From Verrucomicrobiaceae bacterium (GTDB lineage: Bacteria; Verrucomicrobiota; Verrucomicrobiia; Verrucomicrobiales; Verrucomicrobiaceae): DNA of 64,000 nucleotides. Positions 41,062 through 50,122 of this stretch are shown one piece after another. The stretch lies in NCBI GenBank assembly GCA_016795485.1, contig JAEUHM010000003.1, positions 124,001-188,000 on the forward strand, read 5' to 3'. The notes under the pieces were generated by a model, which was given only the letters and a program-made list of their open reading frames with translations, was not told the DNA's origin and ran no database searches. How positions within the stretch are numbered: the first letter of the stretch is position 1; each line of letters opens with the position of its first letter. Both the position numbers and the translations under genes were made by a program.

Positions 41062-41859
41062 AGGTGCGGGGATTTTGAAGAATGCTTTGGCGGTGGCAGT
41101 CGTTGATGCTGCCACTTGTTCAAGGTCGGCACCTCGAAGCTGTGCAATCTTTTCAGCAACGTGCCGAACAAAGGCTGGTTCGTTGCGCTTGCCTCGATGA
41201 GGCAAGGGGGCAAGAAATGGCGCATCCGTCTCAAGCATGAAGGTTCCATCAGGCAAAGATGCTGCCGTTTCTTGAATGATCGGCGCGTTAGGGAATGTGA
41301 CATTGCCAGTAAATGAAACCAGATGTCCGAGATCAATCAACGCCTTGGCCTGATCCAGAGTGCCAGAGAAGCAGTGAAACACAGCACGTAGACGTCCGGT
41401 GAATGGCTTGATGACGGCCAGCATTTCGTCATGACTATTTCGCGTGTGGATGATGACGTTTAGATTGATCGCGACAGCCAACTCAAGCTGTGCACGAACA
41501 ACGAGGTGCTGCTGGGTGCTCCACGCCTCATGCGTAAAGCCCTGCGGTGGGGGATGAAAGAAGTCGAGTCCGATCTCACCAATAGCAGACACCGACGGTC
41601 GCCTAGCCACGCTCTCAAGACGAGCCAGCCAATCATTGGACTCAGCCTGAACGCTATCCGCATCGCATGGATGAATCCCAACGGCAGGAAGCACCCAAGG
41701 ATACGCATCGTGAATGGCAAGTACCTGTAGCGCATCCTCTAAGGTGGTTGCAGGCACCAAAATGGACTGCACACCTGCCGCATTCGCACGCTCCAGAACT
41801 GCTGGCAGATCATCATTCAAGCGTGAGTTGGCCAAGTGACAGTGGGTATCGAATAGCAT
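41044..41859 (-). CDS. tatD: TatD family metal-dependent DNase
   Basis: TatD proteins are TIM-barrel DNases with 3'-5' activity. The 271 residues begin LFDTHCHLANSR (metal His pair), continue with VGIHPCDAD near 67, IGEIGLDFFHP near 98 (metal Glu), VIIHTRNSHDEM near 139, AVFHCFSGTLDQA near 159 and LETDAPFLAPLPHRGKRNEP near 210 with the last Asp. All catalytic positions are present. It reads away from the next, divergent gene (91 bases) and overlaps the rhomboid-like gene at its 3' end. The assignment is firm; the exact substrate is not. Confidence 0.92.
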   Translation of the reverse strand: MLFDTHCHLANSRLNDDLPAVLERANAAGVQSILVPATTLEDALQVLAIHDAYPWVLPAVGIHPCDADSVQAESNDWLARLESVARRPSVSAIGEIGLDFFHPPPQGFTHEAWSTQQHLVVRAQLELAVAINLNVIIHTRNSHDEMLAVIKPFTGRLRAVFHCFSGTLDQAKALIDLGHLVSFTGNVTFPNAPIIQETAASLPDGTFMLETDAPFLAPLPHRGKRNEPAFVRHVAEKIAQLRGADLEQVAASTTATAKAFFKIPAPSALAQ

Positions 41860-41950
41860 GGTGATCTTGAGGCAAAAAGGCTCAATAAGAGGATGGTGGC
41901 GTGGATTTCAATCCCCGGTGTTCGACAAAACCAGCTTCAGTCTCTAGTTT

Positions 41951-44923
41951 ATGAGTCTGATGGCCCCTCCCTCGCCCGCAATTCCCAACGCAATTGACCG
42001 CATTTCCGTAGCATGCGTGAAGACCACGTTTCTTGGTTGGGGTGGTGCGTTGGTGCCGCTTCTCGCCAAGCACCTTGCAACTCGCTGGGATGGGAAAGGA
42101 GCCTTGGACCTCTCGGACACGATGGTGATAGTGCCGACACGGAACGCCAGTCGCCGGCTGCGTGAAGCGCTAGCCATACACGCGGCAAAACACGAGGCAG
42201 CGGTGCTGCCACCGCTAACCGTGACGCCAGACTTCCTGAGTTCACCTGCACGTCTCCCTGAACTCAGGACTGCCAGTCCAGAGGAAACTCTTCTCATTTG
42301 GGCAGGAGAACTGATGTCACTCGATCTCAATGATCTTCGTGAAGTATTTCCGGTGGATCCAGTGGAACGAAACTTTGCCTGGGCATCGAAAGCGGCTGCC
42401 GACCTGTTGGAGGTCCGGGAGACGCTCAACGAAAGCGGCCTGAGCATGCGAGACGTGGCAAGAATGGTCGCTAACACGGACAAAGAACCCGAGCGGTGGC
42501 AGGAACTTGGTGAGTTGGAGTCCCGTTGCCTCGCTTCTGTCCGGGAGCACGGACTTGAAGATTGGCAGGAGGCTCGCCGAATGGCCGCTGCAAACGGCGA
42601 GATGCCTGCAGAAGTCAAAAGGGTAGTTGTAGCATGCGTGCTGGACCCTTCTGGCCTAGCAGTGGCAGCTCTTGAACGTCTTTCCTCGCGCGTTGAGGTG
42701 GAAGTATGTGTGTTTGCACCAGAACAAGGAGTTGCAGACCTTTTCGACGTCTGGGGACGACCATTGCCCGAGAGATGGGGCCATCGTGAGATTGAACTGG
42801 AGTCACCGCTGGTGGCCATCCACGTGAGAAGCAATCCAACGGAGCAAGCCGGAGTAGTTCTGAACTTGCTCGCAGCGTACGAGCGGCCAGGAGAGATGGC
42901 GGGAATAGGTGTGGCAGATAGCGAGGTCATCGCGCCGCTGGAAAAGGCGCTAGCCGGTAGTGGAACGGAGACTTTTGACCCTGCTGGTAAGCCCTATGCA
43001 ACCCACGGGGTGGTTCATGTGCTCAGGCTGATCCACCAGATGAGCACTTCTCGCAGTTTTGGCACTGTGACAGAGTTCCTTCATGTTCCTGATGTCTTCG
43101 ATGCGCTGAAGCACTTGCGCCCTGCTATTTTCGGAAAAACAACGAGCGCCCAATTGCTCAGGGACTTGGATGAACTTGCTTCCACCTGCCTGCCGGACAC
43201 CCTCGATGACGCCCTTGAACTTTGGCCAGCGGTGCAGCAAGATGGCAAGGACATCCGTCATCTCCCTGAAGCGCTTGGGTGGGTCAATGAGGAACTGGGT
43301 CAATTAGAGGAAGGGCCGTTCGGTGATGCGCTAATGCAGTGGCTAGGAACCATTTTTGCAGATCGGAAGTTCCGAGGCGAGCACGCTGAAGGTGCGGTAT
43401 TCAAGGCGATTGCTGATGAAATTGAGACGCTGCTTGAGACGGTGGACGGGCCTTTGGCAGATCGCTTTCCTGGAGGGCTGACGAGTACGCAGCGCCTTGA
43501 GGTCATTTTGCGCGCACTGGACAGCGATTCTTATCACACAGAGCGCGGTGCAGGAGATGTCGACCTTCAAGGCTGGTTGGAACTTCTCTGGGAAGATGCT
43601 CCCCATTTGATCATCACTGGGATGAATGAGGGCAAGGTTCCGGACGTGATTCAAGGACACCCGTTTCTGCCAGATTCCTTGCGGAAGTACCTCGGCTTGA
43701 GGCACAATGATTCACGATTTGCACGCGATGCATGTCTCCTCACTAGCGTGGTGGCATGGAGGAAGGCTGCTGGAGGAAGAGTCGATCTTGTTTTTGGTCG
43801 TGTAACTGCTGGCGATGAGCCATTGCGGCCATCAAGGTTGCTTTTCCAGTGCAACGAGAGACAGTTGGCACAGCGAACTCTTGATCTATTTGAGAAGCCG
43901 GATCGTACGGGTGACCCGATGCCTTGGACGTTGGCATGGCGGCTGAAGCCTAGAGCTCTCGAAAGCGATGCGCCTGTCTTTGATCGCCTGCGTGTAACAC
44001 AGTTCAGAGATTACCTCGCTTGTCCGTTCCGGTTTTATCTGAAACACGGCTTGGGGATGTCTTCGGTTGATGTAGGGCTCACTGAGATGGATGCCATGGA
44101 CTATGGATCATTGATTCATCACGTCCTCGAGCAGTTTGGACGAGATTCCCACGCCAAAGTCTCCGATGACGAGAACGTGATCCGCGAGTTCTTCCATGCG
44201 GCTTTGGATGAGCGATTGCGGGAAGTTTATGGGAGTCGCCTCACTGTTCCGGTGATGATTCAACGGGAGTCTGCACGTCAGCGCCTCAGTTGGTGGGCGG
44301 CAATGGAGGTCGCTGAGAGAAGGGCAGGGTGGAGGATCGTCGACGTGGAGAGGAAACTGGGCCATGACTCGCCATGGAAGATCGGGGCCATGACCATTAC
44401 GGGAAAAGTCGATCGCATTGAAGAACACCCTCAACGCGGGTTACGATTGATCGACTTCAAGACATCTTCAGCCTACAACGCGCAGAAGAAGGCAAGACGC
44501 TCCGTCGCTGAGTATCATCTGACCCGAATCAAAAAGACTGAAGACCCAGGTAGCTATCCGGCATGGAGTTTAGTGAACCTTGGAGATGAGGTTTGGCGAT
44601 GGACCGACCTTCAACTTCCGTTGTACTTACTTGCGCTTGAAACCAAGTCTCTTGGGCAACCGATGATATCGGCCCATGTTACGCTCGGTCGATCGAAAGC
44701 GGATTTGGGTCTCGATGAATGGACCACCTTGGATGCTGACCTACTGCAGAGTGCCCGAGCTTGTGCCGAAGGTGTGGTGGCGGCGATTCAGGGAGCATTA
44801 TTCTGGCCGCCAGCAGAGAAGGTGGCTTACGCGGATGACTTCGATCCCCTGTTTTTTGGAGATGTGGCTTCAGCCGTGGACCCGAGTCAGCTAGTGGGTG
44901 CCAGCCAACCTGCAAAGCGTTAG
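41951..44923 (+). CDS. AddB-like protein with PD-(D/E)XK nuclease domain
   Basis: The 990-residue protein resembles AddB/RexB-type subunits of helicase-nucleases that process double-strand breaks. The N-terminal half has a helicase-like skeleton (TMVIVPTRNASRRLREAL near 55, LIWAGELMSLDLNDLREVF near 114), but I find no Walker A Lys in the first 60 residues, so ATPase activity is doubtful. The C-terminal part matches PDDEXK_1: TQFRDYLACPFRFYLKHGLG near 690, LIHHVLEQFG near 720, and KVDRIEEHPQRGLRLIDFKT near 818 with the D..DFK nuclease residues. The partner AddA is not in the window. It stands between divergent tatD and a convergent gene. Confidence 0.82.
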   Translation: MSLMAPPSPAIPNAIDRISVACVKTTFLGWGGALVPLLAKHLATRWDGKGALDLSDTMVIVPTRNASRRLREALAIHAAKHEAAVLPPLTVTPDFLSSPARLPELRTASPEETLLIWAGELMSLDLNDLREVFPVDPVERNFAWASKAAADLLEVRETLNESGLSMRDVARMVANTDKEPERWQELGELESRCLASVREHGLEDWQEARRMAAANGEMPAEVKRVVVACVLDPSGLAVAALERLSSRVEVEVCVFAPEQGVADLFDVWGRPLPERWGHREIELESPLVAIHVRSNPTEQAGVVLNLLAAYERPGEMAGIGVADSEVIAPLEKALAGSGTETFDPAGKPYATHGVVHVLRLIHQMSTSRSFGTVTEFLHVPDVFDALKHLRPAIFGKTTSAQLLRDLDELASTCLPDTLDDALELWPAVQQDGKDIRHLPEALGWVNEELGQLEEGPFGDALMQWLGTIFADRKFRGEHAEGAVFKAIADEIETLLETVDGPLADRFPGGLTSTQRLEVILRALDSDSYHTERGAGDVDLQGWLELLWEDAPHLIITGMNEGKVPDVIQGHPFLPDSLRKYLGLRHNDSRFARDACLLTSVVAWRKAAGGRVDLVFGRVTAGDEPLRPSRLLFQCNERQLAQRTLDLFEKPDRTGDPMPWTLAWRLKPRALESDAPVFDRLRVTQFRDYLACPFRFYLKHGLGMSSVDVGLTEMDAMDYGSLIHHVLEQFGRDSHAKVSDDENVIREFFHAALDERLREVYGSRLTVPVMIQRESARQRLSWWAAMEVAERRAGWRIVDVERKLGHDSPWKIGAMTITGKVDRIEEHPQRGLRLIDFKTSSAYNAQKKARRSVAEYHLTRIKKTEDPGSYPAWSLVNLGDEVWRWTDLQLPLYLLALETKSLGQPMISAHVTLGRSKADLGLDEWTTLDADLLQSARACAEGVVAAIQGALFWPPAEKVAYADDFDPLFFGDVASAVDPSQLVGASQPAKR

Positions 44924-44950
44924 TGCGTCCCGCAGGCGTGAAGAGTAGAG

Positions 44951-45595
44951 TCAACTGCGGCGTGAGCCACCATTGTCCTCTCCTTCCTCATCGTCGTCAT
45001 CCTCGTCGTCGAAGTCGTCTTCTTCGTCATCATCATCATCGAAGTCGTCCTCGTCTTCAAAATCGTCATCTTCATCCTCATCTTCGTCGTCTTCGCTGAA
45101 GAGTCCTTCTAAATCGTCATGATCATCGCCATCGGTGTCGGATTGAGATTGAGCAGTACGGGCCTCTATCTCCTCCAGAGCGTTGGTCACGTCAGGAACT
45201 TCATTCCATACGGTGTCAGCCACGTAGATTGGTGCATTTTGCTGCACGGCCATAGCGATGCTGTCACTGGGGCGGGCGTCCAACTCAATGAGCTTCTTGC
45301 TATGGAGTTGGTTCTCCGCAGCAAGGATCAATCGTGCGTAGAAGACCTTGCCATTCATGTCATTGATCACGACACGCTCAACTTTGGCTCCGAAGGCCAT
45401 CATCACCGTAGCAAGAAGATCGTGGGTCAGGGGTCGCTCCTTTGGGGTGGATCTCATGAACATGGAGATGGCAACGCCTACCTGCTCGTCGATGTAGATG
45501 ACGAAAGTCTTCTGAGCGTTGCCGAGAAACAACGCATAGCTTCCATCGAGCGGGATTACCGCACGCACTTGTACCTGTTGCACCTGATTGTTCAT
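44951..45595 (-). CDS. Bifunctional nuclease (BFN/DUF151) domain protein with acidic tail
   Basis: The 214 residues from ATG 45595 hold a BFN domain (about 1-140): QVQVRAVIPLDGSYALFLG, FVIYIDEQVGVAISMFM, PLTHDLLATVMMAFG, VVINDMNGKVFYARL and ELDARPSDSIAMAV, which match the family core RPSDAIALA. BFN proteins are linked to nucleic-acid hydrolysis and stress response in plants and bacteria. After residue 150 the protein becomes an almost pure Asp/Glu tail of about 60 residues, ending GGSRRS. Such a tail is unusual for the family and could bind metal or basic proteins such as HU, which is inference. It is convergent with the AddB-like gene. Confidence 0.85.
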   Translation of the reverse strand: MNNQVQQVQVRAVIPLDGSYALFLGNAQKTFVIYIDEQVGVAISMFMRSTPKERPLTHDLLATVMMAFGAKVERVVINDMNGKVFYARLILAAENQLHSKKLIELDARPSDSIAMAVQQNAPIYVADTVWNEVPDVTNALEEIEARTAQSQSDTDGDDHDDLEGLFSEDDEDEDEDDDFEDEDDFDDDDDEEDDFDDEDDDDEEGEDNGGSRRS

Positions 45596-45679
45596 CGCAA
45601 TTGCTGACGCGACTATCACCGGGCCACCCGACAAGGCAACTCCGCTGCTAAAAAACTCGCGTATTCAACGATTTGGGAC

Positions 45680-46258
45680 CTATGGCCATCCAGTGGAGCA
45701 AGCAATCCGCTCCGATGGAGTAGCTCGATAGCGCTTGGCGAGCGCAACGTATTTGAGCGCGAGCTTGCGGCAGCCTAAACGCTCCTCGTTGGATAGTGAG
45801 CGAATGACGCGCCCAGGGCTGCCGATGACAAGGCTGCCAGGAGGCACCTTGGTGCCCTTGGTGACGACCGCACCAGCTCCAATCACGCACTCTTCACCAA
45901 TCTCACAGCCATCCATGACTATCGCTCCCATGCCAACGAGAGTGCCCGCTCCAATGGTGCAAGCATGCACCACTGCGCGGTGACCAACAGAAACTTGGTC
46001 CTCAAGGATGCAGGGATAATCGTCCGCCACGTGGAGAACGGCTCCATCCTGGACATTTGCCTGCGCGCCCACAACGATCCGTTGAATGTCCCCTCGTATG
46101 ACGGCCCCATACCACACGCTTGATTCATCTCCGAGAGTGACCGCACCAATCACACACGCACCGGGAGCAATGAATGCCGTGGGAGACACAATTGGCTGAA
46201 AATCAGTGAGATACGCTCCGGGCGAACCCTCATAAATGCTAGTGTTTGGCTGGGTCAT
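45680..46258 (-). CDS. Gamma-class carbonic anhydrase/hexapeptide-repeat protein
   Basis: The 192 residues form a left-handed beta helix of hexapeptide repeats (from about residue 25 to 145), e.g. IVSPTAFIAPGACVIGAVTLG and VWYGAVIRGDIQRIVVGA. The metal-binding His set of gamma carbonic anhydrases is visible: LHVADDYP near 75, and VGHRAVVHACTI near 92. Many such proteins (YrdA, PaaY type) have weak or no carbonic anhydrase activity and some act in acyl-CoA or lipid metabolism. It ends about 85 bases before the BFN gene and is followed upstream by a divergent HU gene. Family firm, activity uncertain. Confidence 0.87.
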   Translation of the reverse strand: MTQPNTSIYEGSPGAYLTDFQPIVSPTAFIAPGACVIGAVTLGDESSVWYGAVIRGDIQRIVVGAQANVQDGAVLHVADDYPCILEDQVSVGHRAVVHACTIGAGTLVGMGAIVMDGCEIGEECVIGAGAVVTKGTKVPPGSLVIGSPGRVIRSLSNEERLGCRKLALKYVALAKRYRATPSERIACSTGWP

Positions 46259-46407
46259 GGGGCTGGATTCCGCTAAAAATCTGTGTTTTGTGATTGACGC
46301 ACTCCTGATTCCTTAGCTAAATCGCGTCTGCCCGTCGGTCATCTAAAATGTTCGGCAGGCGCAAAGACACAGAACACCACCAACAAACCAACTAAGATCA
46401 TACTAAG

Positions 46408-46680
46408 ATGAACAAGGCAGAGCTCATTGAATCCGTGCAGAAAATCCTCGGCGGCGAAACTTCCAAGCGCGCCGCTGGTGACGCACTTGACGCCGTACTT
46501 ACCGCTATCTCCAAAGGCGTGAAGGGCGGCAGCGTTCAGTTGATCGGCTTCGGCACCTTCAAGAAGGTGCAGCGCGCCGCTCGTACTGGCCGTAACCCGA
46601 AGACCGGTGAAGCCATGAAAATCAAGGCTTCCAAGACCGTCCGCTTCGTTCCTTCTTCCTCTCTGAAGAGCTCTCTGTAA
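46408..46680 (+). CDS. HU family DNA-binding protein
   Basis: HU is a small dimeric histone-like protein that bends DNA. The 90 residues match throughout: MNKAELIESVQKIL at the start, SVQLIGFGTFKKVQRAARTGRNPKTGE near 45-70 including the DNA-binding arm with the RxGRNPxT motif. The C-terminus ends KTVRFVPSSSLKSSL. A strong hairpin terminator follows 27 bases after the stop. The Ala/Gly-rich middle (SKRAAGDALDAVL) is normal. The gene is monocistronic and, from its codon bias, probably highly expressed. Confidence 0.95.
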   Translation: MNKAELIESVQKILGGETSKRAAGDALDAVLTAISKGVKGGSVQLIGFGTFKKVQRAARTGRNPKTGEAMKIKASKTVRFVPSSSLKSSL

Positions 46681-46707
46681 TGGAGACACCTCAGAGCTAA
46701 ACTCTGA

Positions 46708-46746
46708 CCCTGCACTCGCTTCGGTGAGTGCAGGGTTTATTTTTGT
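46708..46746 (+). terminator. Hairpin terminator, possibly bidirectional
   Basis: CCCTGCACTCGC, loop TTCG, then GTGAGTGCAGGG is a perfect GC-rich stem followed by TTTATTTTT on the plus strand, ending HU transcription. The convergent DUF4340 gene ends at 46737 inside the T tract, so the same hairpin lies just past its stop and could serve it too. Confidence 0.85.
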
Positions 46747-48629
46747 ACTGCACTCGCTGGCTGTTTCAATACTGACGCAACAGCGCGCAGAAGTTGGTCT
46801 CGCATGATGACGAACATGTCCGGCTCAGCGCCAAGACGGCCGTAGTAGATCGGGGTTTCGACACCTGGTTGGGTTGGTGCGAAGTTGTATTCTAGCACCT
46901 TTGTTTTTCCGGCCGGGGCAGTTGGATCCTCAAGCACGGTGATCCGAATCGTCAGCTCTGGTTGCTGAAGCGCCTGGGCGGCAGCGGACCGATCCTGAAG
47001 CCATTCATCAGCGCGCAGTCCGGCCATCCTTGACGCCATTGTATCCGCTTTAACCCGGTCGATTAAGGCACTGATGTCCCGCCCCGCTAACGAGCCCTTC
47101 CAAGTGGCAGTCGTTGGGTCGTAATCCAGAATCACGGGCGGGTTGGCGCCCAAAGCAATACTGATCTGCTTAAGCGCGAACTGGGTAAAGCGTGCTGGAT
47201 AAAGCGACTTCCAAGGCGCGGCGTCTCTCGGAAAGGCGTTGATCAACTGTGGGCTGATTTGGTAGACAAACGGTTCGTCGGCGTTCTTGGCATACCATTT
47301 TCCATCAGGGCCAGCACCGAACAGCAGTTCCTGCAAAAACTTGATCTCAGGCTGAACTGCAAACCCACCTTGGGAACTCGAAGTGACTGCTTCATTACTT
47401 GGAGTAGAGCCCTCGCTCCAGCCCATCTTCAAAAAGGGCTGGGCCAATCCAAAGGGTTCGAGAGAAGATGCTGAGTCTGAGGCGAACGCAATGATCTCGT
47501 GCTCATTGAGCTGAGTCAGCAATCGTGAAACTCGGTCAGCATTAGCTGGTATCCATGCTCCGTGGCGCTGGACCTGCCAAAAGTCTGCATTCTTCCGCAA
47601 AGTGACTGAGGCAAGCGCGTTGCTCTCAATCTTCAGTCCGGTCACTCGGTCAGCATTGATTCGCACTAGGTGGTTGTCCCGAAGATCATTCAGGCGCTTC
47701 CAGAGAACCGACAAGTGTTCGTGGGAGACTTTGAATGAGCCCTTCCGGTGGGAAGCGCGTGCAGTTGTCTGTGGCGGGGTTGCCTGATCCGCAAGCGGAT
47801 CAAGCGTGACTTCAATGGGTTTTGGCAGTGCTGGGCTGTGGAGAGCGATTTTGATCTGATTGGATGCAACAGGAGTGGAACTAGACTCACCCTGACTGAT
47901 TTCTTGAATCTTTAGCCCCACCAAGGCCCCGAGAAACTGATTGATTCGGTCAGTGTGACCGCGGGTCTTCATCGGCTTCGTTATCTGCCAAGGCGCGCTT
48001 GGTTTCTCGCGGTGCATCTCAATGAAGCTTACTCCATTTTGCACAGTGATAGACGAGACGCCAGATGCAGGCATGTGAACCAGCGTGCGGTCCCTCCATT
48101 GCTCGGCGGGTGCTTTGAGCATGGAGGAAAGCTTAGTCCGAGCGACGAAATGTTTTCGTTCACGACGACCAATCTGCGGCAACGAAATGTAACAGGCGCC
48201 TTCCAGGGCTGCATCGTGTCCCACCCAGCACTCCGCTAGCAATATCCCAGCTCCCAGCACCTTCATGTGCACTGCCGACTCTCCCAACCCCGTCATTTCC
48301 CAAGCTGAGGCCGACATCACGCTTTGATCAAGCTCCTCAAGCCACTCAGCCTCCGACAAAGCTTTGAGAAGCTCTGTCACGCGATCTGTGTCTGCCACAT
48401 CATCTACGGGTGCACCAACGCGCCAGAAGAGTTCTCGCACTTTGAGACTTGTGGTTGCAGTAGCGGACACAAGTTGAACTTCATCTGCCTGAGTTGGGTC
48501 AAACTTGAGCGGAGCACGTCTTTGTTGCTCCTTGACCGTGGTGGGAACGGCCCATTTTTCCAACCGAAGCACGGCAAACACGACCGCACCGGCCAGCATT
48601 AGCAGAAGCAACGTCGTTCTTAAGTTCAT
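46737..48629 (-). CDS. DUF4340 domain protein, accessory to a Gld-type exporter
   Basis: The 630-residue product has one N-terminal membrane helix (TTLLLLMLAGAVVFAVL, about 4-22) and a large periplasmic DUF4340 region with repeated beta units such as VQLVSATATTSLKVREL, TDRVTELLKALSEAEWLEEL and INQFLGALVGLKIQEI. I start it at ATG 48629, which overlaps the upstream gene stop (ATGA). DUF4340 proteins occur next to GldF/GldG permease genes in many phyla. The set is presumably an envelope transporter, its cargo unknown. Gene order and spacing make cotranslation very likely. Confidence 0.82.
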   Translation of the reverse strand: MNLRTTLLLLMLAGAVVFAVLRLEKWAVPTTVKEQQRRAPLKFDPTQADEVQLVSATATTSLKVRELFWRVGAPVDDVADTDRVTELLKALSEAEWLEELDQSVMSASAWEMTGLGESAVHMKVLGAGILLAECWVGHDAALEGACYISLPQIGRRERKHFVARTKLSSMLKAPAEQWRDRTLVHMPASGVSSITVQNGVSFIEMHREKPSAPWQITKPMKTRGHTDRINQFLGALVGLKIQEISQGESSSTPVASNQIKIALHSPALPKPIEVTLDPLADQATPPQTTARASHRKGSFKVSHEHLSVLWKRLNDLRDNHLVRINADRVTGLKIESNALASVTLRKNADFWQVQRHGAWIPANADRVSRLLTQLNEHEIIAFASDSASSLEPFGLAQPFLKMGWSEGSTPSNEAVTSSSQGGFAVQPEIKFLQELLFGAGPDGKWYAKNADEPFVYQISPQLINAFPRDAAPWKSLYPARFTQFALKQISIALGANPPVILDYDPTTATWKGSLAGRDISALIDRVKADTMASRMAGLRADEWLQDRSAAAQALQQPELTIRITVLEDPTAPAGKTKVLEYNFAPTQPGVETPIYYGRLGAEPDMFVIMRDQLLRAVASVLKQPASAVQK

Positions 48630-50122
48630 GACGCTCGGCGGGATACCCAAATCAACATGCCAACGGCAAGAATCGCCACAGGTCCGAGTATGGCGGTGAC
48701 CCAAAACACAAGATCGCGTTGATTGGAGCTGAGTTGCACACGAAAAAGCGGTCGAGGCTTGGGAGTGATGCCTATCATCCGTTCGCGACTTATCATCCAG
48801 TTGAGTGAAGCAGCAACGAAGTCCTGGTTGGGCTCAAGAAGCGTCCGAGGATCTAGCAGAGTGGCATTTCCCACGACTACAAGTCGAGAGGTTTCAATCT
48901 GGAGGCGTTTATCGGTAATGGCACCTCTTTCAGCTGATGCAGCAAGATACACCGGAGGCGTGATGTCACCTTCATCTGGAGCGGGCAGTTCATCCAAGAA
49001 GTTGAGTTCACCCCAGTAGCGATCACGGGCAGCCATTAGAGGCACAACAGTGACAGAAGCCTCTCGCAGACTAGCATCATCCAAACGCAAATCGAGCGAC
49101 TGCGTCTGTCCTGCGAGTGTCGTTGTCGCATCTCTCAGAGCACGGGTCAGCACGGCTTCCGAAGAGTAGCCAGCTTCGACAGACAGCTGTTTTTTCGGGC
49201 CTGAAGCAGTGCTCTCAGCGTACAGCACGCGGTCTCCTCGTGGTGTGACCCCAACCGATGACAAAAAGCGGTCTAAACGGGGAGTTTTCGATTGGGGGTC
49301 GAGCAAGAATAACATTCCGCTGCGGCGGCGTTCCCAGTAGTCGCGGACGACACGCTCTTCAGCTTCCGATAGGTCATACCGCAAGCCAGCAAAGATCAAT
49401 CCATGCCCATCATCAGGAACCGCAGAGATGCTCCCAAGTTGAATGGGCTCGCTCTTGAAGTTCTGCTGCTTGCCAAGTTCATTCAAGGAGTTGAGGACCG
49501 TATCAAAATCAGCTTCTGGACGCGCACCTTTGCCCGCAACGAGGTAAAACTTACGTTCACCACCTGTTAGAAGACCATCTAGTGCGGAGGTAATGGCGTC
49601 TTCTCCACGTAAAAAAATGTTAGGCCGCTCTTTGTCGGGACCCGGTGTGGCAATAACGAGTTCATCCTCATTGATGTAACGTGTGCGGCCAAGTGCTTTC
49701 AGCAATATGCCCGTCTTTTGCAACGTCAGGCCAGATGCTGCCTTAACCTGCTCTGTGCGCTCGATATCCAGCGTTGGATCTAAGTAATCGACCTTGATCA
49801 GCTTTTTGCCGTGACGCCGATATTCCTCCGTCAGCGACACCACGTAATCGTACAAGGACGAAGTGCGCGCCATGATGACCATGATCTCCACCTCTTTACT
49901 CAGTTTTCTCAGGTAGCTTGTCGTCGACGAACTCAGAGTGGAGGTCCCTGCCGGACTCAAATCTTTTCGAGAGTAGTAACGATGACTTAACACGTTGATC
50001 CCGCCAAAAATCACGATCGCAAGTGCTAGTTGGAGGATAACATTTACGGCGATGCCAAGACGAGTCGGCACGCTACGAGGAGTGGGAGAGTTTCCGGCCA
50101 TGGTTGTTGCTATGCCCTCCAT
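48626..50122 (-). CDS. GldG-like ABC transporter accessory protein
   Basis: The 498-residue product matches the ABC-type auxiliary family (GldG). One span follows the start (LGIAVNVILQLALAIVIFGG, about 23-44) and one closes the protein (VFWVTAILGPVAILAVGMLIW, near 470). Between them lies a periplasmic domain with LSPAGTSTLSSSTTSYLRKL (the GldG opening), YRRHGKKLIKVDYLDP, RYDLSEAEERVVRDYWERR and LLDPQSKTPRLDRFL. It overlaps the permease stop by 13 bases; GGTGGAG lies upstream of its ATG 50122. The partner ATPase is not in the window. Confidence 0.82.
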   Translation of the reverse strand: MEGIATTMAGNSPTPRSVPTRLGIAVNVILQLALAIVIFGGINVLSHRYYSRKDLSPAGTSTLSSSTTSYLRKLSKEVEIMVIMARTSSLYDYVVSLTEEYRRHGKKLIKVDYLDPTLDIERTEQVKAASGLTLQKTGILLKALGRTRYINEDELVIATPGPDKERPNIFLRGEDAITSALDGLLTGGERKFYLVAGKGARPEADFDTVLNSLNELGKQQNFKSEPIQLGSISAVPDDGHGLIFAGLRYDLSEAEERVVRDYWERRRSGMLFLLDPQSKTPRLDRFLSSVGVTPRGDRVLYAESTASGPKKQLSVEAGYSSEAVLTRALRDATTTLAGQTQSLDLRLDDASLREASVTVVPLMAARDRYWGELNFLDELPAPDEGDITPPVYLAASAERGAITDKRLQIETSRLVVVGNATLLDPRTLLEPNQDFVAASLNWMISRERMIGITPKPRPLFRVQLSSNQRDLVFWVTAILGPVAILAVGMLIWVSRRAS

